A DNA stretch of 64,000 nucleotides from Lichtheimia corymbifera B2541 (lineage: Eukaryota > Mucoromycota > Mucoromycetes > Mucorales > Lichtheimiaceae). Shown one piece after another: positions 23,808 through 37,968 of the stretch (positions within the stretch are counted from its first letter, which is position 1; every line of letters starts with the position of its first letter). The stretch lies in the NCBI GenBank assembly GCA_000697475.1, contig JNEU01000706.1, positions 62,001 through 126,000 on the forward strand, read 5' to 3'. The translations under genes were made by a program, and so were the position numbers. The notes beneath the pieces were generated by a model. It saw only the letters and a list, made by a program, of their open reading frames with translations, did not search any database and was not told the origin of the DNA.

Positions 23808-25877
23808 ATGCCAGCTGCGCATGTCCCTTCATCATCGGAAAGCGATCCTCTCGTGCCCGTAAATAACTCCAAAGCTAGCACCGTACCTAACGGCGATACA
23901 AAAGACCAGAACGGCCAATCCACTGCCATGGATCCGACAATTACTGAGACGACCTTGCGACGAAAAGAGACTGTGCTTGCTGATGATGAACGCGAGGAAA
24001 TGGAGCTTGACACTCTTGGCAAGGAGCAGCACGTCCAAGCACCTGAGGATATCAAACCAGAGAGTCTAAGACGTGAGGATCTTGGTAATTTTATCCTATT
24101 AGTGGTTCTTTGTAAGTAGACACTCCTATCTATGTGTGTGCACGCGTTATGTATCTGAACATGGTCTCTCTCGATAGATATGCTTCAAGGTGTTCCTGTG
24201 GGTCTTTCATTCGGCTCCATTCCATTCTTGCTCAAATCTCAGCTGTCGTATTCACAAATTGCCGTGTTTTCCTTGTCATCATGGCCTTATTCGCTAAAGT
24301 TTCTATGGTCGCCTATCGTCGATGCTATTTATTCGCCTCAGCTTGGACGAAGAAAGTCATGGATTATTCCTATCCAGATCTTGATTGGTATCTTGTTCTT
24401 GATGCTAGGTCAGCATATCGATGGTATCATGGCATCAGAGCATATCCCCATCTACTACTTGACAGGAGCGTTCTTGGGTACAATCTTTTTCTGCGCCACA
24501 CAAGATATTGCCGTCGATGGTTGGGCCTTGACATTGTTATCCAAGGATAGTCTTTCGTATGCTTCCACAGCACAAACAATCGGTCTCAACATTGGCTACT
24601 TTTTGTCCTTCACTGTATTCCTCGCATTGAGCTCACCCGAATTCAGCAACAAGTATATCTGGTCAGAACCCAAAGAGGTTGGCATTGTGCAACTTGGCGC
24701 CTACATGCAGTTTTGGGCGTTCATGTACTTTGCCGTCACAGCATGGCTCATCTTTATGAAAAAGGAGGTAAAGTGATATCAAAGGAAAGGGTGTTGCATA
24801 TATGCTTATCATTATGCACTTTTAACCAGACAGCATCCCATACCGATGAAGATCAACTTGGCATTCGAGGCGTCTATGATACAATTTGGAAAATCTGCAA
24901 ATTACCTCGTAAGTTCGTGTGTGCCTTGGATGGGATAAGATTAAAGGGAACTAACCATGAAGCTGTCATGTAGATATGCGTTCCTTTATTGTCGTTCTTC
25001 TCACTGCAAAGATCGGATTCATTTGCAATGACGCAGTTACATCATTGAAGCTTTTGGAAAAAGGTTTCTCCAAAGAGGACTTGGCGCTTACCGTGCTATT
25101 GGATTTCCCATTGCAGATCTTTTTGGGCTACTATGCAGCCAAGTGGTCCAATGGCCCACAGCCTTTGAAACCCGTAAGTATTGGGATCGGATTGTTTCAT
25201 CTCTTTGCTAATACTGAGAGATAGTGGTTATATGCATCCTATGGACGATTGGCATCGGCTGCTTTGTGCATGTTGATTGTGGCGTGGTATCCTCAAGGTC
25301 AGGAAATTGGTTTATTCTATTTCTCCGTCATCATGGCAGCTACTGTGTTGAGTTCCTTTATGGCGACTGTTCAGTTCGTCAGTATTTCCGCCTTCATGAC
25401 AAGCATTGCTGATCCACTCATTGGTGGCACCTACATGACTGTAAGTGGAGGGTGATACAGGTTGTTGTAAACGGGGGGCTTTGCGTACTCATATATCCTT
25501 TTCAGCTGCTCAACACATTTAGCAATTTCGGTGGTACATGGCCAAAGTTTTTTGTTTTGGAAGCTGTGGATTCATTTACTATTGCTTCTTGCTCTGTACC
25601 TGATGCCAACGGTCAAGGTAATAGGAGGAGGAGAAGAAGGGGATGTGTGGATATTTACTTACGTGTGGTTGATATGGTAGAATTTTCGTGTGTGGAAGAG
25701 AGTGGATTGACACAATGCAAGGAACTAGGTGGCTCGTGCGACATTTCTCGAGATGGATATTACATTGTTGGCACAGCCTGCGTGTTGTTGGGTTTGGCAT
25801 TATTGCAAGCGTACATTCGGCCGGTGGTACGACATCTTGAATCATTATCCAAGCGTTCCTGGCGTATCAGTCGGTGA
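23808..25877 (+). CDS. SLC33A1: Acetyl-CoA transporter, SLC33A1/AT-1 family
   Basis: Membrane transporter of the major facilitator superfamily that moves acetyl-CoA into the ER/Golgi lumen. The hydrophilic N-terminus (about 85 residues) ends with LRREDLGNFILLVVL. The family core follows: QGVPVGLSFGSIPFLLKS, WPYSLKFLWSPIVDAIY, GRRKSWIIPIQ and ATQDIAVDGWALTLL. Later come ICNDAVTSLKLLEKGFSKED and LDFPLQIFLGYYAAKWSNG, SISAFMTSIADPLIGGTYMT, and LLNTFSNFGGTWPKF. About seven exons; the last intron (25,618-25,680) is 63 nt long, a multiple of three, without a stop. Start ATG at 23,808; stop at 25,875-25,877. Confidence 0.92.
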
Positions 25878-26540
25878 ATGTAGTAGTAACTCTTGTTCGT
25901 TGTAGACCTTTGCATTCTTCCCCCACCACCACCTTTCATTGTTGTTCAATACCATCGATTATATAAACGACAATTATTATTACTACCATGTCCATGCAAC
26001 TGAATATATACAATGGAGCATATTTGAAAACAAGGTTAGTGAATGAGCAGAGGCTTTTGCGTAAATGATGGGGTAATCTATAAATGGCGTCTTTGTTGGT
26101 GTATAATGAATGCTCCATCGGTGGAGATGGCAACAAAGATAACTCAGGTGTAATTTCACATGCATTTCATCAGCTACCACAGATGATACTACTGCGCACC
26201 GATGATGTATATCCATCCCTCTCACTCGTGGTCATGAAACAAGGTTAAATTTGATACATGGGCCCTCGTGACTTTTGTAAAGCATCCGTGTTTTATGCAA
26301 AGGAAAGGAATGTTTGTTGTATGTTTTCATTGTGTCATACCTCGGTCCAAGGATCTCAAATTCTCTTTCATTTGCAACATATGTTGTCCATTAACCATGG
26401 TTACTACGGCATAACACCACCTTGTTTAAAATAAAGGCCTCTAAAAGAGTATACTCTAAAGTCTGGGGCATGATGCTGAGCTTTTTGGTACAGAATGTGA
26501 TATCAATTGCAGCAGCGAATATACTTTACTAGCCGCTTCA
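25878..26540. other. Intergenic, nothing supportable
   Basis: 3' flank of the transporter gene, with scattered short ORFs on both strands and no recognisable motif. Confidence 0.45.
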
Positions 26541-26894
26541 TAATGTCTGGCTTTTAGCCGGTGTAACAACCCTTCGATAAGGTGGAATAACCACTGGTCC
26601 TTGATCATTAATGCAAGCAGAGATATTACGATATGTACATCGAATGATGACACCTTCTTTCCTCTTGTTGCTGTTGTCAAGTGAATAATGATCGATGACT
26701 TTGATCATGTCAAAAAAGACTTTGGAGTCTAATAAAAATGTCATGTGCAGCGTGGGAGAGATGATGAAATGCCCTGACAGGAATTTAATTAGTGGAGGGA
26801 GAGCGTAGTTAAAGGACTCACGTGTATGAACACGACAATGTAGTATAAGATCGTCATTTGGATGGGGTTTACAAGTCTTTGAAGATTGGTACAA
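26541..26894 (-). CDS. Doubtful small gene
   Basis: A possible two-exon reading: MTILYYIVVFIH (from about 26,855) joined, across a GTGAGT..CAG intron of about 50 nt, to GHFIISPTLHMTFLLDSKVFF and on to VVTPAKSQTL. The protein would be about 90 residues with one hydrophobic start. The frame is also open without splicing. No family recognised. It lies divergently upstream of the CRAL-TRIO gene. Confidence 0.25.
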
Positions 26895-27136
26895 CGGTCA
26901 ATACGACTGCCAAATAGGTACGAACCGATCTGTGTAGTGGGGTAAATGCCCAAAAAAGCTAGTGTGTGCGTGTGTAACGTTTCAAACAGTCAAAGGAGAA
27001 GCTTATAACATTTTTATATGCGTGCTGTGTGTATGCTTGTGGCGTGTGACCCTTGAACGTCTTCTTTTTATTCTCTCTCTTTCGTTTTTATTTGTTCGCA
27101 TCTTGTTCCTTTTTCTTTCATAACTACTACACAACA

Positions 27137-28687
<1,551 letters not shown>

Positions 28688-29336
28688 TTCCGTGTTTTAC
28701 CTTTTTTTTTTCTTTCTTGTTTCTGCTGTTTCGTCTTTTGTTCGCTGTGGTTCCTCTTTGTATATTGCTTGAGCACTTTTAGCCGTTGCCGCACACATCT
28801 TGGTCCTTTTATACTATTGGAAAAATTTAGATACACACACACACACACATCTTTACATATACCTGCTTTCCATAAATCGTTATGGCTTCTTTGAGAGAAA
28901 CTCGTGTTGGGGGATTGATTGCTATTGTGGATCAAAAGGTTGTTGTTACGCTGATGATCATACAATGACTTTAGTGGCTGCAAACTAAGGAGGTCCGGTC
29001 TTATGGTGCGATCACGGCAAAGAATATTATGCTGGGTTGAGAATTCATTTAAAGAGATTGCGGCAGGAACAGAGGAAATGGAAGAAAGATCGGCAGTTGC
29101 TATGATTGGACAGGGTGCTGATGTAATAATACTTGATCCACGTGTATGGAGTAACAAGCGTAAATGATACTGCTGATGATGCCACCACAAATGGAAACGA
29201 AGAGGTATAGACATACTCCAAATACGCTTGCACCAAAAAGTACTTCGCAGCAAACGACAATAAATGATCCAATTTATGTTTGGATATCATAGAAATACAA
29301 GGATAGTTTATTTAGTTAAATGGAGGAGAAAAGCAT
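28688..29336. other. Convergent 3' region between CRAL-TRIO and chitinase genes
   Basis: T-rich 3' sequence, a short (CA)n run near 28,833-28,850, and scraps of open frame on both strands. A 189-codon minus-strand ORF is present but has no family features. No gene called. Confidence 0.45.
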
Positions 29337-31024
29337 CTAATGCTTGGATCGGACACCCTGAAGGGCATTGAGCAGGGTATTATGAGCGTCATCCTATATT
29401 CGCAAATGATGATGAGCTTTTTGATTGAGAGACGTAACAATATATACATACCATTTCCAAAGACCAGAGCATGACACCGGAAAGCTTTTGCTTCTTGGCG
29501 TATTGTGCCTTTGCGTGGAGAGAATGGGCATCATCAAAGGTAATGAATTTGGATCCCTTGACGGCGACAGGTGTTTGACTGATAGAATCCCAAACAGTGT
29601 TCCAGCCAGATTCGTTACGGGCAATGCCTTCCTTTGCAATAGAACGCCATTCATATTGACCAGAATAGGAAGCCTTAGCGTTAGGGCATGGATCCTTTTC
29701 CTTGCTGTCATATTGGTCACCACGGATTTGACCCTCCGAGGTATCCAACTTGCCATAGAGACCATGAGCCTTGCCTGTGGTTTGGCCAATGCGACCATAG
29801 AAAGGAACACCAAGAACAAGTTTTTCAGAAGGAATACCAGCGGCAGTCCATGCCTTGACAGCACTGTCAACACTAGCAGTGTCAATACCAGCAGCCTTGG
29901 CGTTTGCACGAAGGGGAGCATTAGCACCAGCTTGAGTATTCCAAATGCCGTTGATGTCATATCCCTACAAAAGGAATGGCGTGTTAAAGGAGGTAATGCA
30001 AAATCAGGGTGGCAATTGAATTTCATTGCATAAATCATGTTCCACATAATAAACATGGGTGATACGTTACCATAATGTAGATTCCATCAATGGCCTTGGC
30101 CCAGTTCTTATCCAAGTGGGTGGAGGGTTGCTGGTTTTCATCATTGAAGGGAGTGGTGCCAACAGCAGCAGTGATCAAAGTGTGTTTGGGAAGGACCTCG
30201 CGCAAAGTTTGGATGAGCTTGAGATAGTTGGCAGTGTCATGGGGATCACTATTTGATACGTAACATGATTAGCGCACATTCCACTTGAGCAATCAGGAGG
30301 TAAATCTCAATTACTTTGCATTACAAGCGACGCCGTTAGGGCTGTTGGGATACTCTGTATATGTAATTGTGCGATTGTCAATAAGTGTCGATCTCGGAGG
30401 ATCAAAATCAATTTACCCCAGTCAAGGTTGACACCGTCCAAATCGTACTTCTTGACCAGCTTAGCAATGTTCTTGGCAAACTTTTGACGCGACTTTTCGG
30501 TTTTGGCAAGATCGCTAAAGTACAAAGAACCGGTCCATCTACACATACACGCATAGGATATCAATGATGAGCACGCCATAAATGCAATGTTACACGCATT
30601 ATTATCCCACTTACCCTCCTACAGCCAAGCTAACCAACGTGTCGTGTTTGTGTCCTTCCTTGACAACTGTTGCCATGCCAATATGTCGTCAGAACAATCA
30701 ACCCGTATATTGCTGGTATATCATCCACTTGCCTGATTTGAGTTGGCTCTCATCAAAACCAGAAAGCTTTCCATTCTTCTCAGGTTCAGCGAACGAGTAA
30801 ATAACTTGATCGAGCTTGTTCCATGCAATCTTGCTTGGAAGATCCTATTGTAGTTGTTCAGTATACATGGGATTGTGTTGTAATAATAGCGGTCCACATA
30901 CCCAGTCAACAACATATGCAATGACACCACCATCTTTGTGTTTGGCGGCGTTGCAGGTGGTGGCGGCAAGTACCAAGACTAGTGCCTGAAATAGCAAAAA
31001 TAAACGACCGGGAAGGGTGATCAT
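29337..31024 (-). CDS. Secreted GH18 chitinase
   Basis: Hydrolyses chitin, probably in wall remodelling or nutrient acquisition. Start ATG at 31,024; the first 26 residues are a clear signal peptide (LFLLFQALVLVLAATTCNA). The GH18 barrel follows: VIAYVVDW, QVIYSFAEP, HDTLVSLAVGG, then the catalytic strand LDGVNLDW joined across an intron to EYPNSPNG, and later GYDINGIWN, KLVLGVPFYGR, ITFDDAHSLHAKA and SGVMLWSLEMD. The motif is DxxNxDxE: the terminal Asp and the catalytic Glu are present, but the first inner Asp of the DxxDxDxE consensus is Asn. About eight exons. The C-terminus is short (NALQGVRSKH), with no chitin-binding module or GPI signal. Confidence 0.92.
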
Positions 31025-31210
31025 CACTTAAGATGAAAAAGGAGATAAAGAAAAGAAATGTACGTTGTGGGTTAAAAGGCGGTAATGAACAAGGTCATTT
31101 TATATAAGCGATCAATTTTCTGTCTTGCCCTCTTTTGGGAGAATTCATTAAATTTCATTCTTTGAGATACATAGTACAAGAACACAAAAAAGACATAACA
31201 TCATCACTAA

Positions 31211-32558
31211 CTACTCCGATCGCCTCTTGAATGGCAAACGACGATGATCCTTGGCTGCATTCTTCTTTCTTCGTTTGGCAAGGATCTTGTCCATATTCTT
31301 CTCTCCCAATTTCTCGTACTTGTCCATCAATTCCAACTTTCGTTGTTCGGCTATTGACAAAGAAAACACTCAGCAATGCAGAAAAATAACGCGTGCGTGT
31401 GTGCATAGCACCAAGAAAATGAATCAACTTACATCGCTTCAAGAAATAGGGCGTCTTGCCTTGTTTCACAAGCTCGGCTTCAGCCTTCTTACGCTCACGT
31501 TTCAATTGCTGTTTCCGCTTAGCTTCTTGGGCTGATGCTTCACGAGTTGTCTGAATGTGGCATAGGTGATAAGTAATGGATGTGATGAGCGTGGCGCTCC
31601 CCTTGTCAAACATTTCTGCCAAAACGCTCCCCAAGCCCACACACACAGGTACAATCCCCCTATCTCCATTCTTACCATTTTTAGCAGTAATTGCTGTAAC
31701 TCTTCACGGCGCTGTGGATTCTTTGCTTTTTTGATTTGCTGACGCAGTAAATCTTGCTCGGATTTCTTGTAGTCGTCAAGGAATGCATATGACTTTTCGA
31801 AAAGGTCTTGATTAAAATGTCCAGAAAGTTTCTCAAAGCGAGGATCCCGCACTTTCTGTAATATTTAGTTAGCCCATGCATCTCCCATACAATGACAGAT
31901 AACGTACCGGTTTGTTGAGTTCCACCACTTCACGGAAACGGCCAACCGCTCTTTTGGATGATACTTCCATTGGGCTTAGAAGAAGAAAAAGAAATTGAGC
32001 ATGAATTGGGATTGCGCCACACAACCCAGCCATTATGCATACCTGTGTTTACTTGCACGCTTCATGTCGTTCTTTGTACGTCGTATCCGAGCCCCTTTGT
32101 CCAATTTGCTCACAGCCCCTTTGACATCTTCAAGAATTTGTGCCTTGGAAACGGTGCGTACGTTCTTTGTTGAGTCAGTCTTGTCAACACCGCCTGCTCG
32201 TGCTTTGCTGAATTCTTTCATGCCCATCTTGTCTTGCACTTCAGCCAACTGCCCAAATGATACATGTGCCAAACCTAGGTTGCTTGTCAGTAAAGTGAAC
32301 ACCAAACAATAAACCATATCATCCTTACTTCGCTTGAGCTTTTCCATATGTTCTCGATCAGGTTGCTCGTCTTGGCTTTCTTCCTACAATCGTTGCTATG
32401 AGATCGTTGATCGTGGTGATCGGGTGGATAAGAAGTACCTCGTCCGATTCTTCGTCATTGTCGTCCTCACTCATGGGATCGTTGTCGCTATATTCCTGTT
32501 CACTCTCGTTGTATTGATCACTGTATTCTTCTTGCTCTGAATCCGAATGTCGTGCCAT
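31211..32558 (-). CDS. RRP36: Rrp36, rRNA-processing protein
   Basis: Nucleolar factor for early 18S rRNA processing in the 90S pre-ribosome. Start ATG at 32,558 (MARHSDSEQEEYSD, acidic N-terminus). Later exons contain the family core: RAVGRFREVVELNK, KVRDPRFEKLSGHFNQDLF, SYAFLDDYKKSEQDLLRQQ, KNPQRREELQQLLLKM, KKAEAELVKQGKTPYFLK and EQRKLELMDKYEKL. It ends in a lysine/arginine-rich tail (RRKKNAAKDHRRLPFKRR, stop at 31,211). Six or seven exons with GT..AG introns. Length and the RDPRFE / FLDDY signature match the family. Confidence 0.9.
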
Positions 32559-34224
32559 TGCTGTGGTGTATGTCGAAGAAAGATAATGGATTTGCAGTAG
32601 CGGCGACAAGCAAATTTGGGCCTGCTTTGTACCGAAAGTCCTACTATCAAGAAATGGCAGCGTACACAGCACCTCCAACACTCAATAGTCACGATCGTAC
32701 AAGCAAGCAAAGAATCCTATACTGCTTGGCAGATCCCACTCGTTGATGGCAAGGGCGACCACAAATCTCACATCAATTTGGTATTCGTTGACTATTATAT
32801 CTATTTGCGCCAGCACCATTGAGTATTATGATCACAAGGAGCTTTAACATGCGTTTATTATGAGCTACGCCTAGTGCCTTATTACTACACGTTATTTTGT
32901 ATTACCCATCACCATTTCGACAAGGTACAAAAAGATAAAACGGCAAGTGAAAAAGAGGATGATGGCTAATATAGATCAATATGGATTAGTAACTACATGG
33001 ATCATTGATGCTTTGGATAGACTGTATACGCCTCCATGCAGCATTCACCACATTGTCTTCGTCACAGCCTAACATCGAACTGCAATGGCACGATGTCCAA
33101 GGAAGAAGATGGCCAAAGGTGCATGGAAAAGGAAGCATATGATGGATGCAGTCAAGTGCAGCGATCTTGCAATATGACCATGTTTACATTTCACGGTGAC
33201 CAGCGTCAAGAAGGGATCATTTCATAGTTGGAAGGGAAGCTACCTGGCGATGCTGGATGGAACAAGGCAATGGTTGTTATTTCCTGATGCAGTTATGGAT
33301 GCAAAAGACAACAATAGACCAGCCTCCTGCACAATGATCCCTATTAAACTCGATGGAATCCAGGTGTACCCCTTTGATTTGACTACAATTTCCTTTATCA
33401 CCATACCACTAAAAGCTATTCGATATCATATCTCGCTTTTCAATTCCTTTATTAAATGAACATCAGATGCGGCATATCACTTGGGATTGGGGTACTATGA
33501 TTTCGTAGATGTAAAAGAGTGGATTCATGTGATTGGTTTCCTTAGTCATTATCATCACATTGGCGGTTAAAGTCGTGGAAAGAAAGAAGAACGTGGTGCA
33601 ATGTTACGACGGGATCTCGTCATAACAGACACAGCCTTCCGAATTCGACGATGGTGGACTAAGTAGCTAGAAAGCTAGATGAAACAAAGCATTGTTTATT
33701 TATTATGCACTTGGATTTTGCTAGCTTGTGGATTACATACATAATAGCTTCGAAGATTCAATAATTAACATGGTTCGGCTATCGGTCAAGAAAGGAGTAT
33801 ATGGCTTTGTATACAAAAAGATGGAGTAGGATGACCTTGAGAGAAAAAGAATAGTGCTCCCTCTATTAATCTCAGTTTCAGTGACCCATCAATATCTTCA
33901 TGCGCATTGAATTGATTTGTACTGGGTTTAATATACAAATTGGTTTATGCAACTCGACCTTCTCCTACATCCGAATGTGATACGGAACCACTATTTCCAT
34001 ACATGTACCTTGACAAACCTTCATTATTGGACGTTGTTTACGTGCGTACCTTCCTAAAGGCAATCATCATGATCATCGTCCATTTGTGCAGGAACCTGTC
34101 AAGGAAGTGTTTGTGTCACCACCACGTGCCAATTCACTCAGCTATCCACCTTTCTGTTGATGCAACCGACACAATTCATGAGCGGAAAGCAGCTTCATCA
34201 CGCTACAACATCGATAAAATATCA
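32559..34224. other. Intergenic 1.7 kb between Rrp36 and the right repeat arm
   Basis: Rrp36 upstream sequence, then AT-rich DNA with short ORFs on both strands. None has a recognisable motif or a good splice partner. Confidence 0.45.
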
Positions 34225-37200
34225 AGGTGCGTTTGACCACCACGAGCAAATTTGTTCTATGAAAGATCCCACGTTTCATTATAAAGTATAGAGATACAGG
34301 CATCTTTATGTTTTACATATGCATGCTGTAAGCGTGATGCTATATGAAAGATGGTCTTTGTTGATTGTCATGTAGTTAGACCCTAATAGTGCCAAAGATG
34401 CAGAGGGGCGTCTTTGTATAACACATCTAGTTGGGTTGGCCTGAAAGGGTCAATGTATGATACGTGATAAACTATCCAGTAAGAGTAACACATTGGCAGC
34501 TAACATGCACTTTTCCCCCCACTCCCAGCTTTTGCCCAATCCACTTGATAGGAACGATGCACCTGCTCCAGTCGAGCGTTTCCACAATTCAATTGTCTTG
34601 ATCCGAGTCAATTTGACTGAGATACGGCCAAGACGAGTGTTCATCAATCGGTATATATGTATGTTCTACCTACCTCAACTAATGTACACCTGTTTTAGCC
34701 GTAGCTCAGTCAAATCACCTCGGATCAAGGAAGTTGAATGATGGAGATGAATGTCTGGAGCAGGCGCATCATTCCTATGAAGTGCGTTGGGAAAAAAGCT
34801 GGGAATGGGAAAAAGTACATGTTAGCTACCAATGTATGCATTCAAAATGAGGTTTGCGTACCTGTCATGCTTGACCCTAAAGTATTGACTTTTTAGCTCA
34901 GGTACACAAACACGCCTTTCTGAATCTTTGGCTCTATTAGGCTCCAGCCACTTGACAATTAACAAAGACCACCTTTCATATAGCATCATGTTACAGCCGG
35001 CATATGTAAAACACAAAGATGCCCATAACTAAAAATTCTACAATGAAACGTGGGGTCTTCAATCGAACAAAGTTGCGCGGAGGGGTGCAGCGCACCTTGT
35101 GTAGAAGTTTCACGATCGTCGTGGCCATTCTCAGATTCACCCAATGTCACCACCAGTCAAAGTGGAACCAGGTCGACCTCTTGAATTTTTTTCGACGAGG
35201 CTGGTGGTGACATTGGGTGAATCTGAGAATGGCCACGACGATCGTGAAACTTGTACACAAGGTGCGCTGCATCCCTCCGCGCAACTTTGTTCGATTGAAG
35301 ACTCCACGTTTCATTGTAGAATTTTTAGTTATGGCATCTTTATGTTTTACGTATGCTGTAAGCGTGATGCTATACGACAAGCGGTGTTTGTTCATTGTCA
35401 AGTAGGCAGACCCCGATAGAGCCGAAGATGCAGACGGACTTCTTTGTGCAACACAGCTCATTTGCATGATACTTCCCAATGAACAAAGGCCACTTTCCAT
35501 ATAGCATCATCGTTACAGCATATGTAAAAACATAAATGTGCCTGTATTTCTAAATCTTACAATGAAACGTGGGTCTTTCAATCGAACAAAGTTGCTCGTC
35601 GGGGTGGAGCGCACCTTGTGTAGAAGTTTCACGATCAAACTCGCCGATCCTAGATTTTCGCAATGTCGCCACCAGCCAAAGTGGATCTTGGGTCGACCTC
35701 TTGACAAAATATTTTCGGCTGGTGGTGACATTGCGAAAATCTAGGATCGGCGAGCTTGATCGTGAAACTTGCACCCAAGGTGCGCTCCACCCCGACGAGC
35801 AACTTTGTTCGATTGAAGACCCCACGTTTCATTGTAAGATTTAGAGATACAGGCACATTTATGTTTTTACATATGCTGTAACGACGATGCTCTATGTAAA
35901 GTGGTCTTTGTTCATTGTGAAGCAGCTTGGTCCTCATAGAGCGGAAGATGCGCAGGTGCGCGCTTGTGTAACACAGCTCATTTGCATGATACTTCACAAT
36001 TAAAAACACCAATTGCCATATAGCATTCACACTCAAAGCATAGTAAAAACATAAAGAGACCTGTTTCTCAACATTTGCATGGCCAATTATGGGGTCTTTA
36101 TGAGAACATAGTTGCTCTTCGTGGTCGACAGCCCCTTGTGTGCAAGTTTCATAATCGAGGTGAGCAATCTTGGGGGTCATGGACCGTCGATCCATCATCT
36201 CTGCTGCATCAGGACGACCCCCATTTAAATTATATCATGAAGCATGTGGTTTTGAAATGAATGAAGTTGATAAGCATGGCGCAGAGAACCTTCTTACCAA
36301 GTTTCATGTTCGAAAGTGGGGATCCCAAGGTACTGCATACTAATCGACATTTCAATGAATCCGGACGGGTGCGGAATTTCCGTCAGTTATAGTAAATCAC
36401 CCATTACACCCTCCCATACAAATCCTCAAATGAATCGTGGGTTCTTTATTATGACAAAGTTTATCAGCATGTCAAAGAGTATCTTGTGTGAAAGTTTCAG
36501 GTACGAGAGAGGCAATCTCGAGGTCATGGGCCGTTATAATACCGTCCCTTCATCGTCGGGCGCTCCCATTTTATTTCTCACAATGAAGCCTGCGACTTTA
36601 ATATGAATGGAGTTGATCAGCATGTCGACCCCCAGGGCCCTGAGCAAGTTTCACAATGGAGATGGACAACCGCGGGGGTGTGCACTATGCACCCTACTTC
36701 CGTTCCATCCGTCTTATATTTGGACCGTCCGATTCATAAAATATCATAATGAAGTATACGGTTTTTAAATGAATGGAGTTGATCAGCATGACTCAGCGAA
36801 CCTGCTTACCAAGTTTCAAGTTCAAAGTGGGGAATCCCAAGATAATTCATACTAAATGACATTTCAATGAATCCGGCCGGTTCCGGAGTTTCCGTCCATC
36901 ATAGTAAACCCCACATTATATCCTGCCTTTCAAAATCTTTGAATGAAACGTGGGTTCATTATTAAGACAAAGTTGATCAACATACCTGAAAGCATGTTCT
37001 GACCAAGTTTGAGGTCAAGGTGAGCAATCTCAAGATCATGGGTTTATTTACAGTGTGCATGAATATGCCTGACAGAGCCTTACCTGTTTAATTTCCACCT
37101 CTTCCACTTCCACTTTATTTTCTTTTCCTCCCATTCTCAACTGTTGCCCCATTCAACTAGTACAACCACCAGTTGCTAACGATTGCCCTGCTTCAACCCA

Positions 37201-37510
37201 TCATGTCAATCCTACAACTCTCTTGATCCGATTGTCTTTGACTGAATGGCAAGTTCCATGGCACGTGCATTCCACTACAACAACACCGGCGTTTCTTGAT
37301 ACAACGCTCGCTCTTACATACTCCTCTACCACAATCAAACGTAACAGCATTCATTCCAACAATTACTATCAGCAATGTCTCTCCTCCATTGTGTCGAACA
37401 GCGTTCTCTACTTGCAGGAGTTTGCCTTACAGCCTTGTTCACGTATACAGCAGATAGCCGTTATATAGAATCAGCTTTATTTATGCATAGCAACTTGCTT
37501 CAATATATAC
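34225..37510 (-). repeat. Right arm of the ~3 kb inverted repeat
   Basis: Inverted counterpart of the left arm at 10,380-13,330. Reading the reverse complement from 37,510 inwards gives the same order: the outer segment (37,500-37,140), degenerate cassettes (37,030-36,100), palindromic units (35,850-35,545 and 35,330-35,020) and the hairpin (34,790-34,540). About 300 bases of mirrored sequence continue past the hairpin to 34,225. No transposase-like frame is present. Confidence 0.85.
35020..35850. repeat. Two palindromic hairpin units in the right arm, period about 515 bp
   Basis: Same unit as in the left arm, with centres near 35,190 and 35,705. The centres are flanked by CAATGTCACCACCAG (first unit) or CAATGTCGCCACCAGCC (second) on one side and GGTGGTGACATTG on the other. 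The stems read AATGAAACGTGGG..CTTCAATCGAACAAAGTTGC on one side and its complement on the other. Confidence 0.85.
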
Positions 37511-37968
37511 GACTTATGGATATAAATATGGATCTGAATGTTGGTTGGGTACATGTGATGAAAGGGAATCTGGTTATGTACAAGAGTGCACCCATTGTCA
37601 GCTTAACCGCTGTGCTTGACGCATCCTATTACTGCTATTCCAAGGCAGCAACTCTCATTGCCCTTTGTGCAACCTGTCGACGATGTACAGCCATTAATAT
37701 CCGACTCGATGTTTTGACATGCCGTGCATACAATTCACCACCTCACGGCCATACCCAAAGAATAAAGCTTTCCAAATCTCCCCCATTAGATCAACTTGTT
37801 GTACCTCTCAATCTATCTCTTACGAATGATGTTGGATTAGAGGACTACTATAGCGAATACGAGGTGGTACAAATTGTTATGCTTTATGCAAGAGAAGAGA
37901 GGGGAGAGAAAGAACAAAAACTCATTTACAATAGTAATAAGGGGTTGTTGGTGGGGTATGATTATCAT

